IMG/VR virus record: IMGVR_UViG_3300042398_000969
Span: 62,001 to 126,000 of that record
Source of the DNA: a virus
Length of the DNA: 64,000 bases
Direction: 5' to 3' (one strand)
The notes under the pieces were generated by a model. The model was not told the DNA's origin. It worked only from the letters and a program-made list of their open reading frames with translations, and did no database searches. Shown piece after piece: positions 18,120-26,557 of this stretch. How positions within the stretch are numbered: position 1 is the stretch's first letter; the number at the start of each line of letters is the position of its first letter. A program made the position numbers and the translations under genes.

Positions 18120-21086
18120 TTATTTTAATAGATACCCACAGAAGTGATTAGCACCAAATAAATCAAACTGTCCGTCCCTAACTAATATTCTAACAGTATC
18201 TCCATAATTAAGGTATAAAACCACTGTAGCAGATCTTTGCGTTAAACCAGAAGTTGCTGCGCCAGCTAAATCATTTCCTCTAAAATGAACCGAATTTCCT
18301 ATATCGGCACTGTTAATTTGCCAATAAGCTCTTGGAACCGTATTCGGATAACTTCCTCCAGCATATGCGTTACATGTTGCAGAGAACATATACATTCCCG
18401 CAACAGGAGCGGTATAAGTTCCGTTAGTGTTATAACCACCACCATAATCATATAATTCATTCTGATATGGAAGAATTGTGTTTACATAGTTAACATCACT
18501 AGCATTATGATATGCAAAAAATCCAATGTCTTGAACTACAGTTTCAGAAGATGTTATTGTAAAATTAGAAACCTCAAGGGTTCCTGTGAAATTTAATATT
18601 CCACAATAACCAAATCCTGGATTATATCCGTACCGGTTGTGATATAAAACACCATCAACCCAAATTCTTACTCTCCCATCGTGGGATAGTTCAGTAACAT
18701 AATGATGCCAATTACCATCCTTTTCATCAAAAGGAACAGCGGCAGATACTGCTTGATCGCTATTTCCGTTGATGTCTCTTATATTAATTGTGTTTGAGCT
18801 TGGTTGAAATACCCATTTGAATCCTGCATTAGAATCAGCACCGAGGGTTGTTTGACTACTAGACCAGAAAAATCCATAATGGTCAGCATTACTAGATTTT
18901 ATATCGGCCTCGATTCTCATATATCTCCATCTTGAAGATTGAGTTCTTAATCCACTATATGAACCGGAGTTTATTATATTGAATCTGTTTGATCCTGCAT
19001 ATCTGATTATTGAAGGGGTTGTTCCTACCCATGTTGTTACTTCATATCCATCATAATCAGGAGATGTAATTTGAAATCCCGCAGAACTACCTTGAAGATT
19101 TACACCTAAATTTCCAGAACTATTAACATTCAAATATTCTTTATTAACAGCCGTGCCACCAGCAACTCTCTGATACACCCCAAAAGAAGATGTGTCGGTG
19201 TTAGATGCACCTAATGACCAGTTACCTGATGTAGAAATTAAATCAATCCACGTGTTTGCATTGGGTGACTCAAATCCTGCCACTTGATTAGCATTTTTCT
19301 TAACATGGAGTGTATATGATGGTGAATCTCCAATACCAACCTGTCCTCCATTTGGAACCATTACTATATTACTTTGAGAGTAACGATTTAAATATAACGC
19401 GGCTCCGTCAATGTTTAAACCAATTCCCGTACCTGATGAAATTTTAGGATCAACACCCTTACTTAAAACAATATCACCACTAAATGTGGCCAATTGATTT
19501 GTTCCTAATGTTAGTGCTAATGTACCATTAGCGGCACCTGCAGTACTAGTGTAAAATCTTAACCTACTAGCAGCAATATCCACATCACGATACCCATTAG
19601 CAACATTATAATTTCCTATTTCTACAATATTGTCTCCATTATATATCGCTCTAAAAATTGCACCTGTTCCGGTATTTGCAATTAAAGTACTACCTACGGT
19701 TACAACTCCTGAGGTGTTTAAACTCCCCGTAATATTTGCACTACCATTAATATCTACTCTTCTTGCTGAACCATATACTGCTAATATTTCTGTTCCACCA
19801 TACCCATCACCAATTCTTACATCTGATTTTGATACAGCATTACTCATACCATACCAGTTGAGCCATAACGTTTTATTTCCCGCAGAATTTAACCATACAT
19901 TTCCGTTATCCGCCATTAATAATGACCCCGTATCATTATGTGTTGGGTTATTTAATGCAATATAATAATCACCAGCAGCGTCTGGTGACGCCGCACTAGC
20001 TAATTTTGTTGTTATTTTAACTCTACCAATTGTGGACAAACTTCCTGACACACTTTCCGTTCCAATAAATGTATTTGACCCTGTAGTTGCAAGTCTTGCA
20101 ATGTTTGTTGTTGACATAACATCAACTTGGACACTACCCGAAACTGTTCCTGACGGTAATTGAGCACTACCGCTCCATACACCACTCGCATTTAATACTT
20201 GTGAAGATCCCGAAACAATTCCAGAAGGGACATTTGATAAACCTGTATAAGATACTTGTGAACTACCCGAAACTAATCCTGAACCAGGGACACTAATACT
20301 ACCACTTACCAATAAACTACCCGTAAATGCATGTGTATCACCTAACTCGTCTCCGAATTTTGTTGATCCTGAACGATATAAAATCGAACTACTAATATAT
20401 GTTGTTCTTAATTCTTGTGTTTCGATAAATCCTGTTACCGTTATACTACCTGAAACTGTTAACCCATCACCAAAAACAATATTGTTTCCGTCTGATGAAC
20501 GAACTTTATTACCGGCATATATTTGTGTTGTGCCTTTTAAAGCAATAATACCTGTTGTTGGGTCCATTATCACATCACCACCTCCTGAAGTTGCCAATGT
20601 TATATTACCATCAGCACTTTGTAATGTGATTGTATCAGACCCAGCTTCTAATATCTTAAATGATTGTCCAGCATCTGTTGTGATTTGTAATTCTTGTGAT
20701 GTGGAACCTAAAACCTTTGTTCCGTCAATATATAATGAACCAGAAGAAATGTAAATGTGTCTAAATTGATGTGTTGATGAACCTAAATCATAAGCATTTG
20801 TTACTGAAGGAATAACGGAACCACTAATTGTTTGATTTCCAACAAACACGTTACTACCAGTTGTTGCATATGAACCAGTCACACCTTCAATTGTATTTAA
20901 TCTTGTTGTTGCACTACTTGTAAATGTATTTAACGAATGTGTCGCTGTCATAACATGACCCATCGTTGTATTCACCGATGAAGTATATGTATTCAGCGAA
21001 GATGTTGTTACTAACACATCTAAGTCGGCAACCGTATCACCATTTAAATTAAAACTACCTGTAATTTGAGGTCCGTCTATTCTCAT
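18120..21086 (-). CDS. Long tail fibre with LamG-like and C1q-like ends (988 aa)
   Basis: The N-terminus (MRIDGPQITGSFNLNGD) leads into SSL..TSS repeats and the third copy of the shared 200-residue module. Residues about 380-670 hold short beta units such as VGIGDSPSYTLHV. Around residues 690-850 is a concanavalin-like domain (RYMRIEADIKSS, DGNWHHYVTELSHDGRVRIWVDG), and the last 120 residues form a C1q-like domain (NGTYTAPVAGMYMFSATCN, LNYGDTVRILV, FCGYLLK). So this fibre carries its own lectin-type and C1q-type tip, unlike its neighbours. Its start overlaps the stop of the 1101-aa fibre as ATGA. Confidence 0.8.
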   Translation of the reverse strand: MRIDGPQITGSFNLNGDTVADLDVLVTTSSLNTYTSSVNTTMGHVMTATHSLNTFTSSATTRLNTIEGVTGSYATTGSNVFVGNQTISGSVIPSVTNAYDLGSSTHQFRHIYISSGSLYIDGTKVLGSTSQELQITTDAGQSFKILEAGSDTITLQSADGNITLATSGGGDVIMDPTTGIIALKGTTQIYAGNKVRSSDGNNIVFGDGLTVSGSITVTGFIETQELRTTYISSSILYRSGSTKFGDELGDTHAFTGSLLVSGSISVPGSGLVSGSSQVSYTGLSNVPSGIVSGSSQVLNASGVWSGSAQLPSGTVSGSVQVDVMSTTNIARLATTGSNTFIGTESVSGSLSTIGRVKITTKLASAASPDAAGDYYIALNNPTHNDTGSLLMADNGNVWLNSAGNKTLWLNWYGMSNAVSKSDVRIGDGYGGTEILAVYGSARRVDINGSANITGSLNTSGVVTVGSTLIANTGTGAIFRAIYNGDNIVEIGNYNVANGYRDVDIAASRLRFYTSTAGAANGTLALTLGTNQLATFSGDIVLSKGVDPKISSGTGIGLNIDGAALYLNRYSQSNIVMVPNGGQVGIGDSPSYTLHVKKNANQVAGFESPNANTWIDLISTSGNWSLGASNTDTSSFGVYQRVAGGTAVNKEYLNVNSSGNLGVNLQGSSAGFQITSPDYDGYEVTTWVGTTPSIIRYAGSNRFNIINSGSYSGLRTQSSRWRYMRIEADIKSSNADHYGFFWSSSQTTLGADSNAGFKWVFQPSSNTINIRDINGNSDQAVSAAVPFDEKDGNWHHYVTELSHDGRVRIWVDGVLYHNRYGYNPGFGYCGILNFTGTLEVSNFTITSSETVVQDIGFFAYHNASDVNYVNTILPYQNELYDYGGGYNTNGTYTAPVAGMYMFSATCNAYAGGSYPNTVPRAYWQINSADIGNSVHFRGNDLAGAATSGLTQRSATVVLYLNYGDTVRILVRDGQFDLFGANHFCGYLLK
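20255..20865 (-). repeat. Duplicated fibre module, copy 3
   Basis: Approximate limits of the third copy of the fibre module shared with 11810-12420 and 16850-17460. Confidence 0.7.
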
Positions 21087-24000
21087 TTCTTCTTATTTTT
21101 ATTTTCTAATTTAGTAACTCTCTTGGTTAATTCTTTAATTCCCTCAACTAACAATGCATTTACTTTAGCATAGTCTAATAATTTAATTTCCTCTTCTTTA
21201 CCACCTAATAACATTGTTCTTTTAGAAATTAATTCGGGTTGTACTTCATAAACTTCATCAGCTAACATACCGATTTGTTTTGTTCTATCATCACTATACT
21301 CCTCTAACCAATTGAATGTATAACCATTTAATTTTTCAATCTTATCTAACGCACCTTCAATTCTAATTAAATCTGTTTTTAATTTCTTATCAGATGTTGT
21401 GTTGAAAGTATTTGCATCAACATCACCAGTAACAACCAATGAACCCGTGATTCCAATATTATAACTTGTGTTATAATATGAACCTGTTTGAACAAATAAT
21501 GATGTTGTACGAGGTCCACCCACTGTTATAGTTGCATTACCAGATGTTGGTGTTGCAAAATCAATTTGTGTTCTGTTAACAGAAACCGCAGTTATTTTTT
21601 GTGGTATTAATTGTTCGTCAGCACCATCATAAACATTTATTGTTACATATTTGTAACCAATGTTATGGTCAATAACCCACGAACCTGTTGCAGATGTTTG
21701 TGTGTGTAGATATCTATCAGCAGTGCTTGTTGATATACCTCCAACTGACACCAACGCGTATCCATATTCTGGTGTTGCGAATGTTACTTGTGTTGTGTTT
21801 GCATTTATTGATATAACATCGGCAGGTAACATCACCTTATTATTTGAACCATCATAAATTGTTACGTTAGGATAGTTGTAATTTAAGTTGTGTGTAATAT
21901 TCCATGTTGTGGAACCAGTTGTTTGTGTAAACAAGTATCTTGAACTGCCGACATTTGCACTTGATATATCTAATGAACCTGATATAACAACACTACCCGT
22001 TACAGATAAATTACCATTTATATTTTCGTTACCAACAAACGCGTTACTACCAGTAGTTGCATAACTTCCTGTTTTACTTTCCAATGAAGAAACTCTACCA
22101 TCATTACTTGATGTGTATGTATTAAATGAACTTGTTTGTAAAAATCCAAATGCACCTATTTGAGTGCTACTTGAAACAATGTCATTTGGTTTGTTTGCGA
22201 TATTATCCCAAGTTGTTTGTGTTATACTTCCGCTAAGAACATAACGTGTATCATATGAACCTGTTAATTGTTCACTACCACTTACAATGTTGTTAGGTAT
22301 TCCTGTTAATCCTGAATAAATAATTTGTGAACTTCCAGATACAATACCTGAAGGTATTCCTGTTAAACCACTATAAATAACTTGTATCGAACCAGATATA
22401 ACACCATCACTATCTAACTTACTCTTAATTGTTGTATTAATTGAAGAGGTGAATGAATTTAAACTTCCTGTTGATGTTTCTAAATTTACTAATCTACCAT
22501 CTTGATTGAAGTCTGTGGTTGCAATTGAAGAAGATAGTAAACCAATACTTGAACTTACTGAACTACTAAAAGTTGAATATCCTGTTGTTCCTGTTATATC
22601 AATTTGAGATGATCCTGAAACTAACGTTGGTCTATTAACTAAACCTAAAAAATCAAACGCTCCCGTTATTGAATTTGCAACCAAATCACCCGCAACTGTT
22701 ATTGTTGTTCCGGTTTCAGATATGATAGACACGTCAATATGATCTCCACCAACTGACTTTACAATTCTACCATTTATCAAGTTTGGTTCATCACCTAAAG
22801 AACCTGAATTTCTTGGCCCCGAAAGTAACATACCACCAGAATAAGAACTACCACTTGCATTTTGATAAACCCAATGGTTGTGTAAACTATCCCACGCTAA
22901 TGATGCTGTTGCATTTGAACTTCCACTATCATAAACTTTTAATCCTCCAAATCTTTCGGCGGGTTCAAATACATTTACACTTATGAATGAAGCACTTACA
23001 GCTAAATTTGATGAGGTTACATAAACAAGTGATGATGAACCTAATACTGTTAAATTTTGTGTAATTGTTAAACTACCTGTAACGGCATAGTTACCATTTA
23101 AACTTCTACTATTTACCCATACACTACCACTCTTAACCAATAAGTCACCATATGATGAATTGGTTGTGGTATCAACAAAATCGTGTGCTTCACCTAATTC
23201 CGAACCATTATCTATACGAACATATATTGAACCGTTATTTTGTTGAACTCTTAATACTTCACCAAGTCTAACACCGTGATTTGGTGCGGTTGGTGGTGTG
23301 GTGGTGAATGTACCATTAACACCTAAGAATAGTAATTGACCTGCGGTCATTCCATTGGTATTAACACCAAGTAAAACACCTTCAGTAATTACTAAACCAA
23401 AACCATCATTTGGAATATTTTCTGTTGCAATACCTAACGTATTTGCGGATTGACCTTCAGTTAATAGTGATGCCACACCTATTAATGGATTATCACCAAC
23501 CGAACCTACAATTCTTACAACAGTTCCCTTATTTATTTGGGCACCCGACATATTTTTACAATATACATCCGTTTGTAATGTTCTGAATGACATTGAGGAT
23601 GATGGTACAAGTTGTGAACCACTATACGCTTCTAATACATCTAAACGATTATCTATTGAACCAGATACTGTTGTATAAGATGATGTGAATGTATTAAAAT
23701 CACTTCTAATGCTACCACTGGTAGTTTCAAGTGAATCTAATCTACCATTTTGTGTATTATCAATTGAGGCAACGCTTGAACTTAAACTTCCTATAGAAGA
23801 ACTTAGTCCACTAGTTGTTGTTGCAACAGATGAACTAAATGTTGAATAACCTGTTGTACCCGTTAAGTCTACCTGAATTGATCCAGATATTAATCCACTC
23901 GGTTTGTTTGCAATATTATCCCAAGTTGTTTGTGTGATTGATCCACTTAACACATAACGAGTATCGTAAGAACCTGTTAATTGTTCACTACCACTAACAA

Positions 24001-24388
24001 TCCCTGATGGGACATTTGTAATTCCTGTATATGATATTTGTGAAGATCCAGAAACAATACCTGAAGGTATTCCTGTTAATCCACTATAAATAATTTGTGA
24101 AGATCCAGAAATTAATGTAGGCACATTAGTTAAATTATTGAAATTAAGTGAACCTGTTAATGAACTTGCATTAACTTTTCCGTTAACCAATACCGAACCA
24201 GTAAATTCGTGTGTGTCGTCTGATGTGTCACCAAATTTTGTGGAACCAGATTCGTATAGAATTGATGTACTAACGATCGATACATTGTATTGATCTGCGG
24301 TTAATGTACCGCGTACAGTTAGATTTTGTTCGATGTCAGCTGAACCGGATATAATAATCCCGTTCTTGACCTTAAATTCATTTGCCAT
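21083..24388 (-). CDS. Long tail fibre with S74 intramolecular chaperone (1101 aa)
   Basis: The N-terminal part has SGSADIEQNLTVRGTLTADQY and repeated 'YSGLTGIPSGIVSGSxQ' and 'TGSYDTRYVLSGSITQTTWDN' elements. Residues about 270-400 (VYCKNMSGAQINKGTVVRIVG and following) form a distinct globular module. Near residues 455-530 is the FGGLKVYDSGS / LAWDS module shared with other fibres. The last 100 residues, from TSDKKLKTDLIRIEGALDKI through GMLADEVYEVQPEL, are a peptidase-S74 / endosialidase chaperone domain. It trimerises the fibre and normally cleaves itself off at the Ser in the SDxxLK motif. A basic coiled-coil tail (TKRVTKLENKNKKK) follows. Confidence 0.9.
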   Translation of the reverse strand: MANEFKVKNGIIISGSADIEQNLTVRGTLTADQYNVSIVSTSILYESGSTKFGDTSDDTHEFTGSVLVNGKVNASSLTGSLNFNNLTNVPTLISGSSQIIYSGLTGIPSGIVSGSSQISYTGITNVPSGIVSGSEQLTGSYDTRYVLSGSITQTTWDNIANKPSGLISGSIQVDLTGTTGYSTFSSSVATTTSGLSSSIGSLSSSVASIDNTQNGRLDSLETTSGSIRSDFNTFTSSYTTVSGSIDNRLDVLEAYSGSQLVPSSSMSFRTLQTDVYCKNMSGAQINKGTVVRIVGSVGDNPLIGVASLLTEGQSANTLGIATENIPNDGFGLVITEGVLLGVNTNGMTAGQLLFLGVNGTFTTTPPTAPNHGVRLGEVLRVQQNNGSIYVRIDNGSELGEAHDFVDTTTNSSYGDLLVKSGSVWVNSRSLNGNYAVTGSLTITQNLTVLGSSSLVYVTSSNLAVSASFISVNVFEPAERFGGLKVYDSGSSNATASLAWDSLHNHWVYQNASGSSYSGGMLLSGPRNSGSLGDEPNLINGRIVKSVGGDHIDVSIISETGTTITVAGDLVANSITGAFDFLGLVNRPTLVSGSSQIDITGTTGYSTFSSSVSSSIGLLSSSIATTDFNQDGRLVNLETSTGSLNSFTSSINTTIKSKLDSDGVISGSIQVIYSGLTGIPSGIVSGSSQIIYSGLTGIPNNIVSGSEQLTGSYDTRYVLSGSITQTTWDNIANKPNDIVSSSTQIGAFGFLQTSSFNTYTSSNDGRVSSLESKTGSYATTGSNAFVGNENINGNLSVTGSVVISGSLDISSANVGSSRYLFTQTTGSTTWNITHNLNYNYPNVTIYDGSNNKVMLPADVISINANTTQVTFATPEYGYALVSVGGISTSTADRYLHTQTSATGSWVIDHNIGYKYVTINVYDGADEQLIPQKITAVSVNRTQIDFATPTSGNATITVGGPRTTSLFVQTGSYYNTSYNIGITGSLVVTGDVDANTFNTTSDKKLKTDLIRIEGALDKIEKLNGYTFNWLEEYSDDRTKQIGMLADEVYEVQPELISKRTMLLGGKEEEIKLLDYAKVNALLVEGIKELTKRVTKLENKNKKK

Positions 24389-24439
24389 ATTTAATTAGTT
24401 TCACTCTCCACTAATGTGTTACTAATAAATACTTTGTTT

Positions 24440-26407
24440 TTAACAAGCGTATGAATTAATTACGTAACCAGATGAATCAATTTGTAGTGTTGTCCCAAAG
24501 GTTAATCCAAAGTCTCCATAATATAAACTGTTACCGTTAAATGGTGTTGTCATTCCGCTATTTGTATAGAATCTTGTTACCGATGTCCACACATTACTAT
24601 TCCCATAAACAGAGACAGTAAATGGTCCACCTAATCCATCACAATAATTTGGCGCGGTAGTACCGGTTGCACTAATCATATAGTTTGTACTAGCTGGTGT
24701 TGCTGTTGGCGTTGCCGTTGGTGATGGTACCGATGTTGCTGTTGGTGTTGGTGTTGCCGTTGGTACAATAGTTGGTGTAGGTGTAGGGGTTCTTGTTGGA
24801 GTAGGAGCTGGTGTTGCTGTTGGTGTCACAATTCCATTACCTAAAGCTCTATATAACACCTCAACTAACCATGTACCTGAACTCACGGTTGCATTTAATC
24901 TACCTGTACCAGAAACATTAAAACCAACAGGGTTTGTGTTACCCAAATCCATTGTTGTAGTTTCATTGAATGTTGCATCAGTACCATTCCAAGCACTCAT
25001 TATACTACCGGCTCTCATGTTAGTACCATTCTTAACAACATAGTCAAAGAATGCACCATCAAAAGAACTTAAATTAAAAATTTCTGTGTTACTTGATATT
25101 GTAACAGCTGTTGAACAAATCTTAGCATTATTAAGTGTTAAGCAACCATTGATTGTTTGACTACCAACAAATGTGTTAGACCCTGTGGTTGCATAACCTA
25201 AATTGGAAATCTGTGAACTACCAGTAATTAAACCTGATATTGACTGAGCCGATCCACTTAATATATGACCACCTCTAGATACACTAACATGACCACTAAC
25301 CGGCATGCTAAAATAAATTTTTATTTGATTTGCAGTTATAGATTCAATTCGATTAGGGAAAATTATATTTCTATTAGAATCCCAAACCGTTACATCTGGA
25401 TAATCTGTTCCTAAATTATGATTAACGGTCCACAAATTTGAATTTATAAATTCTTGTGTAGTTCCATTACCACCACCAAGAGAAGCAATAACAATACCTG
25501 TTTGTGGGCTTGGAAATATGATTTCAGCGAGATCTTCATCAATCGCTCTTATTTGACTTGGAATAACAACAAGACCGTTACTATCAAAAACTTGAAATAT
25601 TGGATATTGTTGTCCGGAATTATGAGCAAAACTCCATGTTGAGGCCGCACTTGTAACTTCTAAAGAACTATATGAACCTATTGCTGAACCACCTCCTCCA
25701 CCAGCGCCGGCATTTAACGCAAATGCTGCGGTAACAGCATATGATGCACTTAAGACCGTCATTGAACCAGTTTGTGATGTTAAAACAACACTTGAAGTAA
25801 AATTATTTAAAGTATTAATGGAACCGGTAATGGTGTCCATTCTGGTATTTAATGATGATGATAGGTTTGTAGTACTAATTTTTAGCTCTTTAACATAACC
25901 ATTACTATTTGTATCTGTAATTGACGTTGTAATCTCAATACCACCTAATGGTATAATTTCAAAAGCATCAGATCCAGTAGCACTTAATATTGGTGAACCA
26001 GAAACAAAAATATCTTTAAAATGTGAACCTATTGAAATAAATGCAGTTCCAGGAGTGTTTTCATTAACGTTTAATCCTGTACTATCGTCAAATTGTAATT
26101 TTGTGAATGTTTTGTTATATGTGTTACCACTAATATCCGAACCTGATATGTGAAATGGTACGTTTGTTAAACCAAGTGCACTACCACTAAATGCGGATGC
26201 TGTAATCGAACCTACTAATTGTAAAGACCCCGTATTAACCGTGTTTGTTGAGATTAATTCCTCAACTGATGGTCCGAGAGAACCTGATTTAGCCATATAA
26301 ACCTTACCATCGGTAGTGTTTAAAGCTAATTCACCTAATTGTAAATTTGAGTTAGTGGGTTTTTGACCGGATACACTACTCCTACGCAGTTTTACTATTT
26401 GTGCCAT
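24440..26407 (-). CDS. Tail fibre with virion-attachment N-terminus and Pro-Thr linker (655 aa)
   Basis: It begins MAQIVKLRRSSVSG..P and LQLGELALNTTDGKVYM, the classic short N-terminal attachment motif of many phage fibres, also related to the N-domain of the Bordetella phage tropism determinant. Two similar modules (WSFAHNSGQQYPIFQVFDSNG; WTVNHNLGTDYPDVTVWD) occupy the middle. Residues about 530-570 are a Pro-Thr-Ala linker, followed by an 80-residue cysteine-containing C-terminal domain (GYVINSYAC) that resembles the C-terminal domain of the protein at 53883-55067. This links the fibre region with the adhesin region at the right end. A purine-rich AGGAGAG lies 10 bp before the ATG. Confidence 0.8.
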   Translation of the reverse strand: MAQIVKLRRSSVSGQKPTNSNLQLGELALNTTDGKVYMAKSGSLGPSVEELISTNTVNTGSLQLVGSITASAFSGSALGLTNVPFHISGSDISGNTYNKTFTKLQFDDSTGLNVNENTPGTAFISIGSHFKDIFVSGSPILSATGSDAFEIIPLGGIEITTSITDTNSNGYVKELKISTTNLSSSLNTRMDTITGSINTLNNFTSSVVLTSQTGSMTVLSASYAVTAAFALNAGAGGGGGSAIGSYSSLEVTSAASTWSFAHNSGQQYPIFQVFDSNGLVVIPSQIRAIDEDLAEIIFPSPQTGIVIASLGGGNGTTQEFINSNLWTVNHNLGTDYPDVTVWDSNRNIIFPNRIESITANQIKIYFSMPVSGHVSVSRGGHILSGSAQSISGLITGSSQISNLGYATTGSNTFVGSQTINGCLTLNNAKICSTAVTISSNTEIFNLSSFDGAFFDYVVKNGTNMRAGSIMSAWNGTDATFNETTTMDLGNTNPVGFNVSGTGRLNATVSSGTWLVEVLYRALGNGIVTPTATPAPTPTRTPTPTPTIVPTATPTPTATSVPSPTATPTATPASTNYMISATGTTAPNYCDGLGGPFTVSVYGNSNVWTSVTRFYTNSGMTTPFNGNSLYYGDFGLTFGTTLQIDSSGYVINSYAC

Positions 26408-26431
26408 ATATATGGTTCTCTCCTATGATTT

Positions 26432-26445
26432 GTGGTATATACCAC
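26432..26445. promoter_or_regulatory. Perfect 14-bp palindrome in a 150-bp leader
   Basis: GTGGTATATACCAC is a perfect inverted repeat 25 bp upstream of the fibre start at 26407, between that start and the TATTTATA motif at 26475. It could be a repressor or activator site, or a hairpin in the leader RNA. Confidence 0.4.
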
Positions 26446-26474
26446 GGTTAATTTAGACCTATATAGATCTTAAC

Positions 26475-26482
26475 TATAAATA
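26475..26482 (-). promoter_or_regulatory. TATTTATA motif upstream of the 655-aa fibre
   Basis: Coding-strand TGTATTTATAGTT, 67 bp before the ATG at 26407 and just downstream of a terminator. The position after a terminator and before a long leader fits a promoter best among all copies of this motif. Confidence 0.45.
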
Positions 26483-26510
26483 CACAAAAATTTAGATTAA
26501 ATAAATAAAA

Positions 26511-26535
26511 AAGGGAGGTTTTTTGGACCTCCCTT
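26511..26535 (-). terminator. Rho-independent terminator
   Basis: A 9-bp stem (AAGGGAGGT with ACCTCCCTT, 7-nt loop) followed on the minus strand by six T residues. It lies 23 bp past the stop of the 834-aa fibre gene and separates it from the 655-aa fibre unit. Confidence 0.85.
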
Positions 26536-26557
26536 ATTATTTTATATTGAACTACGT

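Noticed and set aside
24440-26407. Diversity-generating retroelement target
   Set aside because: The fibre has a tropism-determinant-like N-terminus, but no reverse transcriptase, template repeat or adenine-biased variable repeat is visible in the window.
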